Origin: Talinum fruticosum
Lineage: Eukaryota; Streptophyta; Magnoliopsida; Caryophyllales; Talinaceae
NCBI GenBank assembly: GCA_021018815.1
Contig: JAITYX010000053.1
Location: 2,356,001 to 2,420,000, forward strand
Length of the DNA stretch: 64,000 nt
Direction of reading: 5' to 3'
Made by a program: the position numbers and the translations under genes. Position 1 is the stretch's first letter, and each line of letters begins with the position of its first letter. Under the pieces are notes generated by a model that made no database searches, was not told where the DNA came from, and saw nothing but the letters and a program-made list of their open reading frames with translations. Shown in pieces: positions 22,721 through 34,021 of the stretch.

Positions 22721-22784
22721 TTCTAAGAAAGAACCGTATTAATAGGTCCTTGGCTTGACCTATTATTACGATTCTTTCTTAGAA
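22721..22784. repeat. Near-perfect hairpin in the subterminal region
   Basis: Two 28-bp arms, 22721-22748 (TTCTAAGAAAGAACC and onwards) and 22757-22784, are reverse complements with two mismatches and an 8-bp loop. Pairing extends weakly outward to 22711 and 22792. Confidence 0.85.
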
Positions 22785-23647
22785 CTATAGTAAAAATCCA
22801 TGTCGATTTTTTTCTCCTAAATTTAGACCCCTTTTTTCTATCTTTCGTTTTCGGGTCTCTTTCTTGCTCTCCCCCTCTCTCTCTTTAAATCTACGCATTT
22901 CATCTCTCACTCCTCTTCATCTCCATCTCCATCCTCATCCTCTCAATCTCTCTCATTATATCCATCTTTATCTTCTCCATCCTCACAAGCCCTTCTCATA
23001 ACATCTTTATTAATTCAACCATCTTTGGCCACCGAGTCCCTCCTCCTCCTCTCTGATTCCCCATTCGAGATCTATTTAGATCTGGCTTTAAATACCGACC
23101 CCGAGAGAGAGGAAGAGCCATTAGAGTTCTCATCATTACTTCTTGGTTCGGCGAAATGATTTTCTCGCTAAAATTTCTTCATTTTGTATACGTTTTTTTT
23201 TCCAAATCTCTATTGATTTTGTTTCATAAATTTTTGGCCTTTTTCATAAGTTGATGGGAGATGTATTTATGATTTTTCCCTTTAATTGATGTGATTATTA
23301 TCAAAAGAGGAAAAATTGAATTATGGAGACGAGATACAATTTCGGTTGTTATATTTCCTTATCGGAGTTGACGATTCAATTGCTAACTCGTCCACATTTG
23401 CTTATTCAATTTCCTATTTTTTCTAGGGTATATTCTTCCATTTTTTACTATATTAAAGATTCTACTTTTCTATTTGTAAAATTTAGCAACTTCATTCATA
23501 TTGATGTTCATGAAATTATTTTAATGATTGGTTCTTTTCAAAGCGCAAATGCCTCTCAATCTCTCTCATCATATGCTTGCCTACTTGAACCTTTTACTTC
23601 AAATTTGGCTTGTTATCACCATTATGGATGACCTTGACGTTGAGTCT

Positions 23648-23858
23648 ACAGCAACACCAAATCCCTCGTCAACATTGACATTGACATCGACATTGAGTTC
23701 AAGGTTGAAGGAGAAGAGGGATGGGGGCTTGAGTTGAATGCGAAGAAGTTTAAGAATTTTAAGGTATTGATTTTGTGCTCTTGCAAGGAGTTCTCCACTA
23801 ATGGTGTGGACTCCATTGCTGTCGAATGCGAGTCCTCTTTTTTTAAATTTTTAAATTT
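23648..23858 (+). other. Short protein-like open frame inside the CACTA-like element, unidentified
   Basis: A single open frame reads NIDIDIDIEFKVEGEEGWG, ELNAKKFKNFKVLILCSCK and EFSTNGVDSIAVECES. Its composition looks like real protein rather than AT-rich noise. No start codon is in frame upstream and no family is recognised. It could be a captured gene fragment or part of the element's own unknown ORF. Confidence 0.3.
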
Positions 23859-24361
23859 TTGAATTTTTGTTGCTTATCTTAATTGTCTCCGATGGGACCT
23901 GTAAGGTGCTTTGTCTCGTTGAGTACCCCATGTACCATTTTTTAGTTTAATTTTCCCATATCTTGAGCTGCATGTTTTGGAATTGTGGTGAATTTATCTT
24001 GAGTTGAGTTAGAAGGAAAATGTTCAGAATATTGAAACATAATTATGTATAGGTTTTTCGTGTTTCGTTTATTATTTGAATTTTTGTGACTCCATGGATG
24101 GTTCAAAATTTCAAAAACTTTTATTGCAACTTCATATGAATTTATGACAATTTCCTATAATTTTTGGTGAATTTTGGATGAGTTGATTCCGTGTTATGAA
24201 TTTATTAAGGAAAATATTCTATTTTGGAAATTTGGAGACTGTTTGTGTTCTTTGAGCATAACTTCTGTTTAGGGGGTTTAACTATAGTTCTTTGGATAAA
24301 TCACAATGAAAAGCTTGGTCAAACAAGCCTTTTACTACTGTTCATCCAAAGAACAAGAAGC

Positions 24362-24398
24362 CTTTTACTATGGTTCATTCAAAGAACCGTAGTAAAAG
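24362..24398. repeat. Palindrome in the right subterminal region
   Basis: CTTTTACTATGGTTC is followed after a short centre by GAACCGTAGTAAAAG, its near reverse complement. Partial copies flank it (24331-24360, 24400-24452). It is the same motif as the hairpin at 22721-22784. Confidence 0.75.
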
Positions 24399-24487
24399 AC
24401 TTGTTTGAGCAAGCCTTTCACTCGCGGTTCATCCAAAGCATCGTAGTAATAGGTTGTCTTTTACTCGTGATTATGAGTTGTAGTAAA

Positions 24488-25994
24488 TGAAGACTCAGAC
24501 TTTGCAGGTATATCATTTTGAGTACCATCAAAGAATCAGGTAAAGACTTCATCTCTTGTAAATTTTGATTACAAGTCATTCTAAGTGCTTTACAAACTTT
24601 TCCGAGTAATATAAAATCTTTTCCGAGTGTTACGTAAACTATTGTATATGTTTTCACTTGATTTTGACTGACTCAAAAGCATACTCTTGCTTATCTTTTC
24701 ACACACAGCTTCTGAGTCACTCATACAATACTTAGATTTATCGCATGTTCGAGATATTTACTCTAACGTGCATAAACTCAGGTCGACTTTGTATTCTAAG
24801 TTTGATTCAATTACAGTGTTAATTCATCATTATAAGTCAAGCATATTTCATTTGAACTGCGCTTGTCTAGATCAAGTTTCATTACTCCGATATTCTTTAT
24901 CGGACTTGTTTTACTTCTAGAGTGACTCAAATGGAATTTGAGTATAATGGATATTAGACTCGAAAATTCCATTCTTTTAGAACTCGGATAATAGACACTT
25001 AATTATCTTAATTAAATTATTATCTCGTGTCTAATCTTGGACCAAAGTATTTTATACTTTGAGAACCAAATTGATTTACTTTTGTAAGTTATCTAAACGA
25101 GGTTATCCTATTTTTGAAATACAAAAGTAACCAGCTTCAAGTTGTCAATCACCAGCGAGATAAGACTTTTCTACTTCGACCAAGGCCCGGACATCGTGTC
25201 GGGGTTGTCTGTTTCTTAAATTGGAAATTTGCAACGCCAAGTTCAACGGTGGTTTCCACTCTACTTTTCGGACACTACCAGTGGATTGGGACATCCAAAT
25301 GAGTCAAGAGCCGTTGCCCAACGTTCACACCTCAACGGATATTTTCCGAGTCACTCGGAAAAACCATTACAACGGTCACAAAGGACATCTATTCGGAAGA
25401 TAGTCACAACAGACTAATCCGCTTAGTCATCTATAAATAGAATCCACTTCACAAGAGTTAAAGATTGCTGAACCCATTGCTGAAATTATATCTCTTTGTA
25501 TAATACTATTTCAATCTTCTTCTTACAACTCCTAGTCCGTACTTAACATTTTTCCGAGTTGTAAAGTTTTGTAATTAATCACAAACTCTTTCTTATTCTC
25601 TAAGTAAGGTCCCTTGATTGAGCTCGGTTGTCCCTAACTCGTAAAGTTTACCTCAGCTAGGAAGTACTAGATCGGATAAGGTAATTTCGGAGTTTAGGAA
25701 AAGCTTGTAAGGAATTGTCTAAGGGAGCAATTCGGTTGAGTCGTTCTACTCGTATTTTGTGGATTCAAAATAGTGGATTTGACTTGGTGGTTGGATTAGC
25801 ACTGACCGTGGTTTTCTCGTCCCAGGAGGGTTTCCACGTAACTTTTTGAGTTAGCACTTTTCGAGTCTAATCTAAACTTAGATTGTTTCAAAGTCGGTTT
25901 TAGAATATAATCTTCCAATCTTTGTTCAAATTTTCTCATCACCCTATTCATCCCCTTTCTAGGGTGACTTAGTATCTCCAAGATCAAACCTTCA
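24488..25994 (+). repeat. 5' LTR of copia A (1507 bp)
   Basis: Starts TGAAGACTC and ends AAACCTTCA. It contains several CCGTTG/CAACGG motifs between 25240 and 25375, a TATA box at 25431 and a polyadenylation-prone AT region. The same LTR, with differences, recurs at 34036, 35438, 42763, 43577 (reversed), 46462, 53146 (reversed) and 62438 (reversed). Confidence 0.9.
25431..25440 (+). promoter_or_regulatory. LTR TATA box (copia A)
   Basis: CTATAAATAG is kept at the equivalent place in the shared B/C LTR (47389-47398) and in both LTRs of copy D (53798-53807 and 63094-63103, reverse strand). Upstream CAACGG/CCGTTG motifs are clustered in all copies. It probably positions the start of the genomic RNA. 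Confidence 0.75.
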
Positions 25995-25995
25995 A

Positions 25996-26010
25996 TTGGT
26001 ATCGAGCCTA
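25996..26010 (+). other. Primer-binding site (copia A)
   Basis: TTGGTATCGAGCCTA directly follows the LTR. It resembles the Met-tRNA complement TGGTATCAGAGCC with a small deletion. The same site is at 37775 (B), 47952 (C, GGCATC variant) and 62418-62437 (D, reverse, TGCTATC variant). Confidence 0.75.
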
Positions 26011-26053
26011 CCATTTCGAAAGGATCTAACCATCCAAAGGTCTAAAGATCAAA

Positions 26054-27106
26054 TTGCTCGGAATAATGGAGAGTTCGATGAAGGAAGATCTTCCAGCAGA
26101 CCGCCAAAATTCAAAGGATCTAATTTCGTGCACTTGGAAGAAGCTCATGGAATGTTTTCTGTTGGATCACGATGAAGATGTCCGGAACATCATACAAGTA
26201 GGCAACTACATTCCAATGAAGATGGAAGAAACAAGACTCGTGCCCAAGATAAAGCCCCGAGTATACTATCGAAGAAGCAAAGAAGTTCGGAAAGAAATTC
26301 AAGGCAATGAACATTTTGATGTGCGCCATTAGCTCGGAAGAATACAACCGAGTGTCAGCCGTGACACAGCCAAAGAAGTGTGGGACACGCTTGTCAACAC
26401 TTATAAAGGCACAAGCCAAGTCGGACAAGCGAAGATAAGCCAATATCTTCACAAGTACGAGCTATTCAAGATGGAGCCGAAGAGAACATTACTCAAATGT
26501 TCATCCACGTCACCGAGATTACTAACAATCTCAAATCTCTGGGTAGAAAGATTTCCCACGAGGAAATGTGCAGAAAGATACTTAGAAGTCTACCCAAGAG
26601 AAGATGGGGTCCCAAGGTGACAGCCATCGAAGAGGCTCAAAACCTGTCCTTATCGAAGCTAGATGAACTCATTGGGAAGCCACCTGGAAGAGGAGGATGT
26701 AGAGGTCAACACTAAAAAGAACATCGCATCGAAGGCCTCGTAAAACGAGAGAAGCAAATCCGAGTTCCTCCGACTCGGAAGAGGATCCGATGGCACTTAT
26801 CGCCGGAGGCTTCAAAAGAATGATGAAGCACAAGAGATGGGATAAGAAGCCAAGAGAAGAGTTCTATAAGAAAGACAAGAAGGATAGAAAAGGTAAACAT
26901 TTTTCCCCTTTAAAGTTATCTTTAACTAAGAACTCCAATTGTTTTGAATGTGGCAGCAAGGAACAGATAGTCAATGACTGTCCCAGGAGAAAGAGGGACA
27001 AAAAGAAGAAAAAGACTATGATGGCTACTTGGAGTGATGAAGACTCATTAGAAGATGATGAGGACTCGGATGATTCAAAGTGTCCGATGGCACTATCGGA
27101 CTCGTA
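26054..27106 (+). pseudogene. gag of copia A
   Basis: Capsid/nucleocapsid protein. By comparison with copies C and D the start codon should be at 26054, but it reads TTG here. The UBN2-type gag core is spread over three frames: LMECFLLDHDEDVRNIIQVG (26140), SSEEYNRVS, TAKEVWDTLVNTYKGTSQVG (26370-26425), ISQYLHKYELFKMEP, NNLKSLGRKISHEEMCRKIL (26525-26585) and a basic stretch RMMKHKRWDKKPREEFYKK. The CCHC knuckle at about 26937-26980 reads CFECGSKEQIVNDC, with the His replaced by Gln. An acidic tail (EDDEDSDDSKCP) runs to a TAA at 27104 that lies within a CTCGTAAG sequence. Confidence 0.85.
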
Positions 27107-27834
27107 AGCTGAATTAGAGTCGGACTCGGATCACTCGGACATTGAGGAAACAAATTCTCGGGAGGTAATTGAATACTTCCTCAAGTTTTCCAAAGTTAAT
27201 TTAGCCAAATATATTTATACTTTGGAAGAAAAGTCCAATTCGATTCTTCTCAGTTTAAAGAACAACTTGAGTTTGTTACTTGTGAGAGCATCTATTTGAA
27301 AAATGAATTAGAAAAACTAAGACTTACTCTAAGAGAACTCAAGACTAGTCCTCAATCCAATGAGACTGAGTCCGAGTCACTCGAAGAGAAAATGAGCATC
27401 CGAAGCAAGAGCTCAATGAGTCTCAAGAGCTTGTTTTAAAATTTACTCAAGGTTAGAAAAACCTTAATATGCTCTTAAGGTCACAATGTGTCTCCTTAGA
27501 AAAGAAGGACTTGGTTTTAACAAAGAGGAGGAATCTAATTCCGACTCGGAGCTTTTCAAAAGGATTCTAGAGCTGTGAAGTTCAGGAAGGCTGAGCACGG
27601 TCCCATTCATAAGAATGAAAGGAGGACTGAGCCTGGACCAGCTTATAGGAGAAAACCTTCTCCTCCTATTTATAAAAGAAAAGAGTTTCAAAAGAAAGAG
27701 ACATAGACTTAGTTTTTCAAAAGAAGGACTCGAGAATAAGACCAAACCCAAAGTTATTCAAATATGGGTTCCCAAGAGTCTTCTTCCTTAGACAAGGACC
27801 ACGATAAAGGGAGTTACTGGGTTCGTTAGAGGAA
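27107..27834 (+). other. Acidic/coiled-coil spacer between gag and protease (copia A)
   Basis: Homologous to 48996-49850 (C) and 60531-61390 (D). Segments in changing frames read SREVIEYFLKFSKVNLAKYI, TLEEKSNS, FNKEEESNSDSELFKR and KTKPKVIQIWVPKS before the protease. A long Glu/Ser/Lys-rich spacer here is usual in Sireviruses. No enzymatic motif is seen. Confidence 0.65.
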
Positions 27835-30800
27835 GTGAGAAAGGTTAGTTTGTTTCGACTTGCAGGTGGCTCGAAAAGAATAAAAGTGCATTGCTACCTA
27901 GACGGTGGATGCTCACGCCACATGTCGGGAGACTCAAGACTCTTTTCCGAGTTAGAAGATTACAAGGGAGGAAAAGTCATATTTGGAGATGAAAACAAAG
28001 GCAAGATAGTTGGAATAGGCAAGATTGAAAAAGGAAACAATCTGGTCAATCCAAGTATACCTTGTCAAGGGATTAAAGTACAATCTACTTAGCATATCTT
28101 AATCGTGTGACAAAGGTCAAGAGGTAAGATTCACTCGGACCAATTGTTATATTTCGATGATACTACCAAGGAGACCAAGCTCTCGGGTAAGAGATCGGGT
28201 AACAACTACATTATCCCTCTTTCGACCCAAGTCGAATTTATCTTTCTTAAAAGCATCTCTACATGATGATTCATGGACATGGCATCGTAGACTAGGTCAT
28301 GTTAGTATGCACACCATTAAGAAACTTGCATCTCATGGTTTAGTCGAAGATTGCCTAACTGTGCATTTAAGAAAGATAAAATCTATGAAGCATACACAAA
28401 AGGTAAACAAGTCGGATCATCTTTTAAATCTCTGAAAACTATTTCCATATCCAAAGTGCTTGAAATGTTGCATATAGATTTATGTGGTGAAATCCCTGTC
28501 AAGAGTCTCGGAGGTAAATCATGTGTGCTTATGATTGTTGATGACTCTCACGATTTACACGGGTTTGTTTTCTTAAGCACAAAAATGAAGCTTTCAAAGA
28601 GTTCAGCAAGCTCTGTAAGAAAATCCAAGTTATCTCGGACTCGGATCTAGAGAATTCGAACCGACCATGAAAGGGAGTTTGACTACTTAGAATTTACTGA
28701 GTTTTGTAATAAGCATGACATCTCCAACAATTTCTCAGCACCTAGAACTCCTCAACAAAATGGAGTAGTGGAGAGAAAGAACCGTACTCTTGAAGAAATA
28801 GGAAGGACAATGATGATTGAACATGATCTCCCTTACTATTTACGGGCTGAGGCGATCAACACAGACAAGATACACATTGAGCAGATGCCTCATCGGACCC
28901 ATCCTGAAGAAAACTCCATACGAGCTCTACAAAAGGAAGAAACCCAACATTTCATACTTCAAGCCTTTTGGATGTAAGTGTTATGTCCATAATAATGGTA
29001 AGGATCACCTGACCAAGTTTGATGGTTGGTCGGATGAAGGTATTTTTCTTGGTTATTCATCTCATAGTAAAGCTTACCGCATTTTCAATAAAAGAACTAA
29101 CAAAGTGGAAGAAAGCATCCACATTATTTTTGATGAGATTGAACAGGAAAAACCGAGTGAGTCAACATTCTCGAACCTGAAGCTCGGTAGAGATGATGAT
29201 CTTGGTGAAAATGAGCTCATCAAGAATCAAATCAAAGTCACTCGGAACGAAGTGACTCGGAATAACCTGACTCGGAATGAAATGACTCACGAACCAACTC
29301 AGAATGCTGAGGGTCAATAAGATGAACAAGCTCAATTAGAACAGACTTCTAATGACCAACAAATTCAACCTACAAATCTGGTAAACCAAAGAACAGTTAG
29401 AGCATTCAAGTATGCTTCTAGCCACCCACTGGAAAACATCATATCCGACATCAACGAGTGGGGTAAGAACTCGTTCCTCTATTCAAAATCTATGCGTATT
29501 CACTGCATTCATATTATTAACTAAACCCAGAAATGCAGTAAAAGCCCTTAATGAATCTGAATGGGTAGAGGCCATACAAGAGGAACTCAATCAATTCGAA
29601 AGAAACCAATTATCGACTCGACCAAACGACCTTCGACCACCCAGTCATAGGAACCAAATGGGTTTTCAAGAACAAACTGGATGAAGGTGGGTTGGTAGTC
29701 GAAATAAGGCTAGACTTGTGGCTCAAGGTTACAATCAAGAAGAAGGGATTGATTGTGGGGAAACATTTGCACCTGTAGCCGAATTGAAGCCATTAGAATT
29801 TTATTGGCATTTGTATCTAGCATGAATATCAAATTGTATCAAATGTATGTGAAATGTGCATTTCTCAATGGTTTTATTGAAGAGGAAGTCTATGTTGAGC
29901 AACTCCCTGGATTTGAAAACTCAGAATTTCCAAATCATGTTTTCAAATTGCAAAAAGCTCTATATGGTCTTAAACAAGCTCCCATAGCTTGGTATGAAAG
30001 ACCGAGCAATTTCTTGGTTGAAAATGATTTTAGAAGAGTTTAGATTGACAAGACTCTTTTTATAAAAACCAAGGGGAAAGACTTTCTTATTGCTCGGATC
30101 TATGTTGATGACATAATTTTTGGATCTACTAATGAAATTCCGTGACGAGATTTTTGGATCTACTAATGAAATTCCGTGACGAGATTTTGGATCTATGTTG
30201 ATGACTTTCTTATTGCTCGGATCTACTAATGAGACGGGAATTTTAAATGAGTATAATGGGAGAACTTAATTTCTTCCTTGGTCTACAAATCAAGCAAGAC
30301 AAAGATGGCATCTATGTCTATTAATCAAAGTATACCAAGGAGCTGCTGAAGAAGTACAAGCTTTAGATGTGAAACATGCAGCAACACCTATGAGTAGCGA
30401 GCATAAAACTGGACTCGGACGAGAAAGGTAAAGTAGTAGATCGAAACTCTACCGAGGTATGATTGGATCTTTGCTCTATCTCACTTCCAGTAGACTAGAC
30501 ATAATGTTTAGTGTCTGTACGTGTGCAAGATTTCAAGCTAATCCAAGAGAATCACATCTCACCGAGGTGAAGAGAATATTCGAGATATCTTGTAGGGACT
30601 CGGACGAGAAAGGTAAAGTAGTAGATCGAAACTCTACCGAGGTATGATTAGATCTTTGCTATATCTTACTTCCAGTAGGCCGGACATAATGTTTAGTGTA
30701 TGTCCGTGTGCAAGATTGCAAGCTAATCCCAAAGAATCACATCTCACTACGGTGAAGAGAATATTCAGATATCTTGCGGGGACTCATAATCTAGGTCTAT

Positions 30801-31240
30801 GGTACTCTAGAGACTCGAACCGACTCTCATTGGATACTAAGATGCTGACTATGCTGGATACAAAGTTGATAGAAAAAGCACCTCAGGAGCCCGCCGGTTT
30901 CAGGTCAATCCACGATATCTTGGCACTCAAAGAAGCAAAACTCAGTAGCTCTATCAACTGTTGAAGCTGAGTATATTGCAGCTTGAGCATGCTTGTGCTC
31001 AGATTTTATGGATCAAGCAACACTTGACAGATCTTGGACTTTTATTCAAATAAATTCCAATCAAGTGTGACAATCAAAGTGCAATTAGCATCACCAAGAA
31101 TCCAGTTCAGCAGTCAAAGACAAAACACATTGAGGTCAGGTATCATTTTCTAAGAGACCACTCGAGAAAGGTGATATTGAACTTGAATTCATTCCTACCA
31201 AACTTCAATTAGTTGATATCTTTACTAAGCCACTTAGTGA
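27835..31240 (+). pseudogene. pol of copia A: protease, integrase, RT, RNase H, with internal duplications
   Basis: Protease: CYLDGGCSRHMSGD (about 27890), with Gly replacing the Ser of the DSG site. Integrase: zinc-binding H-H part WHRRLGHVS (28280), core from MLHIDLCGEIPVKSLGG (28465) through TDHEREFDY to TPQQNGVVERKNRTL (28748-28800), so the D, D and E positions are visible; C-terminal GIFLGYSSHSKAYRIFNKRT (about 29035). RT: ESEWVEAIQEELNQFERNQ (29560), YVKCAFLNGFIEEEVYVEQ (29840), ALYGLKQAP and the catalytic YVDD at about 30100. RNase H: ALST-EAEYIAA (about 30950) and NQSAISITKNPVQQSKTKHI (31070). A 34-bp tandem repeat (30121-30187) and a 185-bp tandem duplication (from 30411 and from 30596) disrupt the RT/RNase H region. 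Multiple frameshifts. Confidence 0.87.
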
Positions 31241-31548
31241 GGATCAGTTTTGCTTTATTAGGAATGAGCTTAGCATGATCAACTTTCCGAGTGAAATTAC
31301 TTTGCATAATTATATGTTATATGCTTTCTCTCTTTAATAGCCATTAGTTTAGTTGAACCAGTGATACTGAGCTATAAGTTATTGTTTGCTTGAAGTTTCG
31401 AGTCACTCGAAACTTCACTGAGTCAGACTCGGATTTTGAGAAAATTGGACATCTAACTTCGAAATCATCTCTAGATGAGTGGAGAATTTTAGAAATATCT
31501 TTTAAAATCTCTCTTTTCTATCTCTCTCGCGCGTATCGATCGGACAAC

Positions 31549-31675
31549 TAGCCGTTGGGAGACAATCGCTTGAATTCTAATCGTTGGAGAGTAGAACAGT
31601 CACACCGGTCCGAGGCGACCGTTGAAGAGCTGGGTCGGAACGAACACCGAAGGATATTTCTTTCTCTATAAATAG
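31549..31675 (+). promoter_or_regulatory. Putative internal promoter of ORF3 (copia A): MSA-like site and TATA box
   Basis: TAGCCGTTGGG at 31549-31559 (CCCAACGGCTA on the other strand) fits the plant M-phase-specific activator consensus YCYAACGGYYA exactly. ACCGTTG and TCGTTGG follow. CTATAAATAG lies at 31666-31675, then a CT-rich leader (31680-31900) and the ORF3 ATG at 31937. Copy D has the same arrangement at 56962-57090. Promoter activity is inferred, not shown. Confidence 0.5.
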
Positions 31676-31936
31676 CATCCATTTTCCTTCATTTCTTTAC
31701 TTTACTCTCTACCCACTCTCTCTTTCTCACTTACTTCAACTCGAGCAAGCTCTCTACGTTCGAAGAAGATTTCATCGTTGTCAAGATAAGTGAAAGTAAT
31801 CTCAAGTAAGCACTTGTCATTCTCAGCTCTCTCTTTCTTTTCTTTTTTTCTCTCGCCCACTTTCGTCGAGCTATCTCTCTCTCTCTCTCTCTCTCTTCCC
31901 TCTCTCAAAAGTTCATCTCTCTCTTATCATACAAAC

Positions 31937-33520
31937 ATGCCGAAAAGAGGTTCCCACCCTGATTTTCTTGTTTTGCCACCAAGAAACCTCGAACTAAAAG
32001 CCAGGAAGGCCCTTCCAATCTCTCAAAATCGTTGTCACCCAACATCTAACGTTGGATGACAAATTCTTCCCGACCATAACGTTTTCGTGGTTGGCTCACA
32101 TCAAATCAACAGGGGTTTACAATTTCCTTTGTTTCAGCAAGTTCATATACCCGAACTTGTTTTTGAGTTTTGCACCAATCTCTCTAGCTCCGAGGATATC
32201 CTCACTTCCATAGTTCAAAACATCATAGTTCGCATCAACACCTCTCTTCGTCACCTTCTCTTCAAAGTATCCTCTCTTTTCTTGAACAACAACCCCATAC
32301 CTTTCAACGAGGTTCCTGATGATTTCTTCCAAAAATATGCCAAAGAGTTTCCTGGGTCACGTAAAAACTTCTCCGTGACTCAATTCAAATCGAAGCTCGT
32401 CTTACGTGCTTTCTGCTGATGAGGACCTTCTTCTCTCGGCATTCAAGCAAGGAGAACCCCAACTCCAAGCATCTTAAAGCCTTGTATGACATTCTTGAGG
32501 ACTACGAAGTAGACCTCTTTCCTGCTATAGTCGAGCAAATGGCAGCACGTGCCTGCTCGGACTCGGACCAAGAAGTCAACCCCACTTCGTTTCGGGGCTC
32601 TTCTCACCCTAATCTTCAAATAATTCAAAGTTCCTCTTCCCTCATATCCTAACGTGGTTTACGAGACTGCTATTGTTGGTTACAAAAGTAACTTCTTGGG
32701 TATGGATACCAAGAGACCTAACCGGGTGTCTTGGTCCATAGCTCAAGCCGAGGCCCCCTTCTCCGCCTCGGACTCGGACACAATTCCATCTTCCTCCACC
32801 TCCTCCACCTAGTGGCACCTCCACTTTAGGTGTTTCTCAAATCCTTTCTTCTGCTTTTTCCACCATAGTGATGGACAAGCTCTCCTCGGTGTCCACCGAA
32901 TTCAAGGACACTTTCCGGTCATTCAAGACTATTCTTCAGTCTATGACCATCAATCGAGAGCAGCAAGACGCGCTTCTCGAGATGAAAGCACTGGTCAAGG
33001 AGCAAAGGGAGATGATTGAGCTCCTTCAAGAAAGGCGCTCCAAGGCGGCTTAGGATCCGGTTGACTCGGATACATCGAAGAATCCTCGAGTCCAGCCAAA
33101 TCCCCTTTGTAGGGAAAAAGAAAAAGAAGGAGAAGAAGCGGAGCCTGCAGGTGAGGTAGCTCCTTCCGAGGAGAAAGAAGAAGGGGAGAAGGAAGAAGAA
33201 ATAGGAGCCGAAGCAGCCGAGGGCCAAGGTGCTCCGGGACTCCAACCTGAGCCGATCGGCTCGGACGGTAGTCCGAGTGGGTCGAAGACGCTGCTGACCA
33301 TGGTCAATCGGCAGCAGAGCCAGCACCTCCCTCGGTCGAGTTCTAGGAGGATGAACCTCTAGATGACTTAGTTACGGGTCAGCCACTTAGAGCTGAGCCC
33401 ATTCCAGAGAAACCGAGTGCTGCCCCGCCTCGTTCGTCTACATCTTCACGATCTTATCGGCGAAGGCGCACTACCCATCCACTGTCCTTGACTCGATCTG
33501 CTCCCTCCCCTCCATCTTAG
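31937..33520 (+). pseudogene. ORF3 of copia A (post-pol ORF in env-like position), broken
   Basis: Unknown function; it sits between RNase H and the 3' LTR, where Sireviruses carry an env-like gene. The start is MPKRGSHPDF (31937). The central part reads HIPELVFEFCTNLSSSEDIL, then FKVSSLFLNNNPIPF and KYAKEFPGSRKNFSVTQFKS (32140-32400). LKALYDILEDYEVDLFPAIV (32480) resembles the putative plant transposon protein domain of other retroelements. A coiled coil follows (32868-33053: LSSVSTEFKDTFRSFKTIL to EQREMIELLQERRSKAA), then an acidic EEK-rich region and a Ser/Arg-rich tail SSTSSRSYRRRR ending at 33520. No signal peptide or clear membrane segment is seen, so an envelope function is not supported by sequence. 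Stops and frameshifts occur at about 32060, 32417, 32650 and 33050. Confidence 0.7.
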
Positions 33521-34021
33521 AAATTTTCTTTTTCTATTTTAAATTTTTTTGGTCCGGACATACAAATTTGTATCCTCTTGATACATTCTTCCTCTTTTTG
33601 TTTTTTTCTTTGAAAGGCAAAGGGAGAATATTTAGAAATTTGTTGTCTTGTTTAGGGGAGTTTCTCTTACCTACTTTTATGTATATACTTATTATGAATA
33701 TTAATGAAGTTTCGGTTTCATGCTTATTACTTTACGAGTTTCACTTATTTTTGAGTTTCAATTTCTTGCTTAGGAATTTTCTTTGTTCCGATTCAACAAC
33801 TCGAGTCTATCATTGCTCCGATACTTTAGTTTTTAGCACTACTGCAATATAAGCTTACTTGCTCCGATAGATTCTAAGTTTCAATCACATATATCACTTC
33901 AACTCGATCCGTAGCACTAAGCTTATTTGCACTCGCTTCTCGACTTATTTCTTGAGAAAGAATGAAAAATCAGATCTATATCACTAACAAAGTTTCTATC
34001 TAAGTATGGAATGCCTTTCGC

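Larger units (their letters stand above)
22609..24487. mobile_element. CACTA-like non-autonomous element, left part (right tip at 34700-34797)
   Basis: Begins CACTACTACTATAG at 22609. Repeated palindromic sequence built on TTTTACTACGGTTCTTT / AAAGAACCGTAGTAAAA occurs near both ends (22710-22795; 24290-24470; 34743-34795), as in many non-autonomous CACTA families. The middle (22830-24200) is CT-rich then ordinary DNA with one short protein-like stretch. The right tip is separated by copia element A, whose target duplication GTAAA shows the two parts were once contiguous. The far end (GGCTACAGGAACC on the minus strand at about 34797) is degenerate, and no 3-bp duplication could be confirmed. 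Confidence 0.52.

Noticed and set aside
32919..33326. 135-codon minus-strand frame with hydrophobic stretches, a candidate antisense membrane protein
   Set aside because: It is opposite the acidic part of ORF3; Glu/Lys codons read as Phe/Leu/Ser on the other strand. Not kept in copy D.
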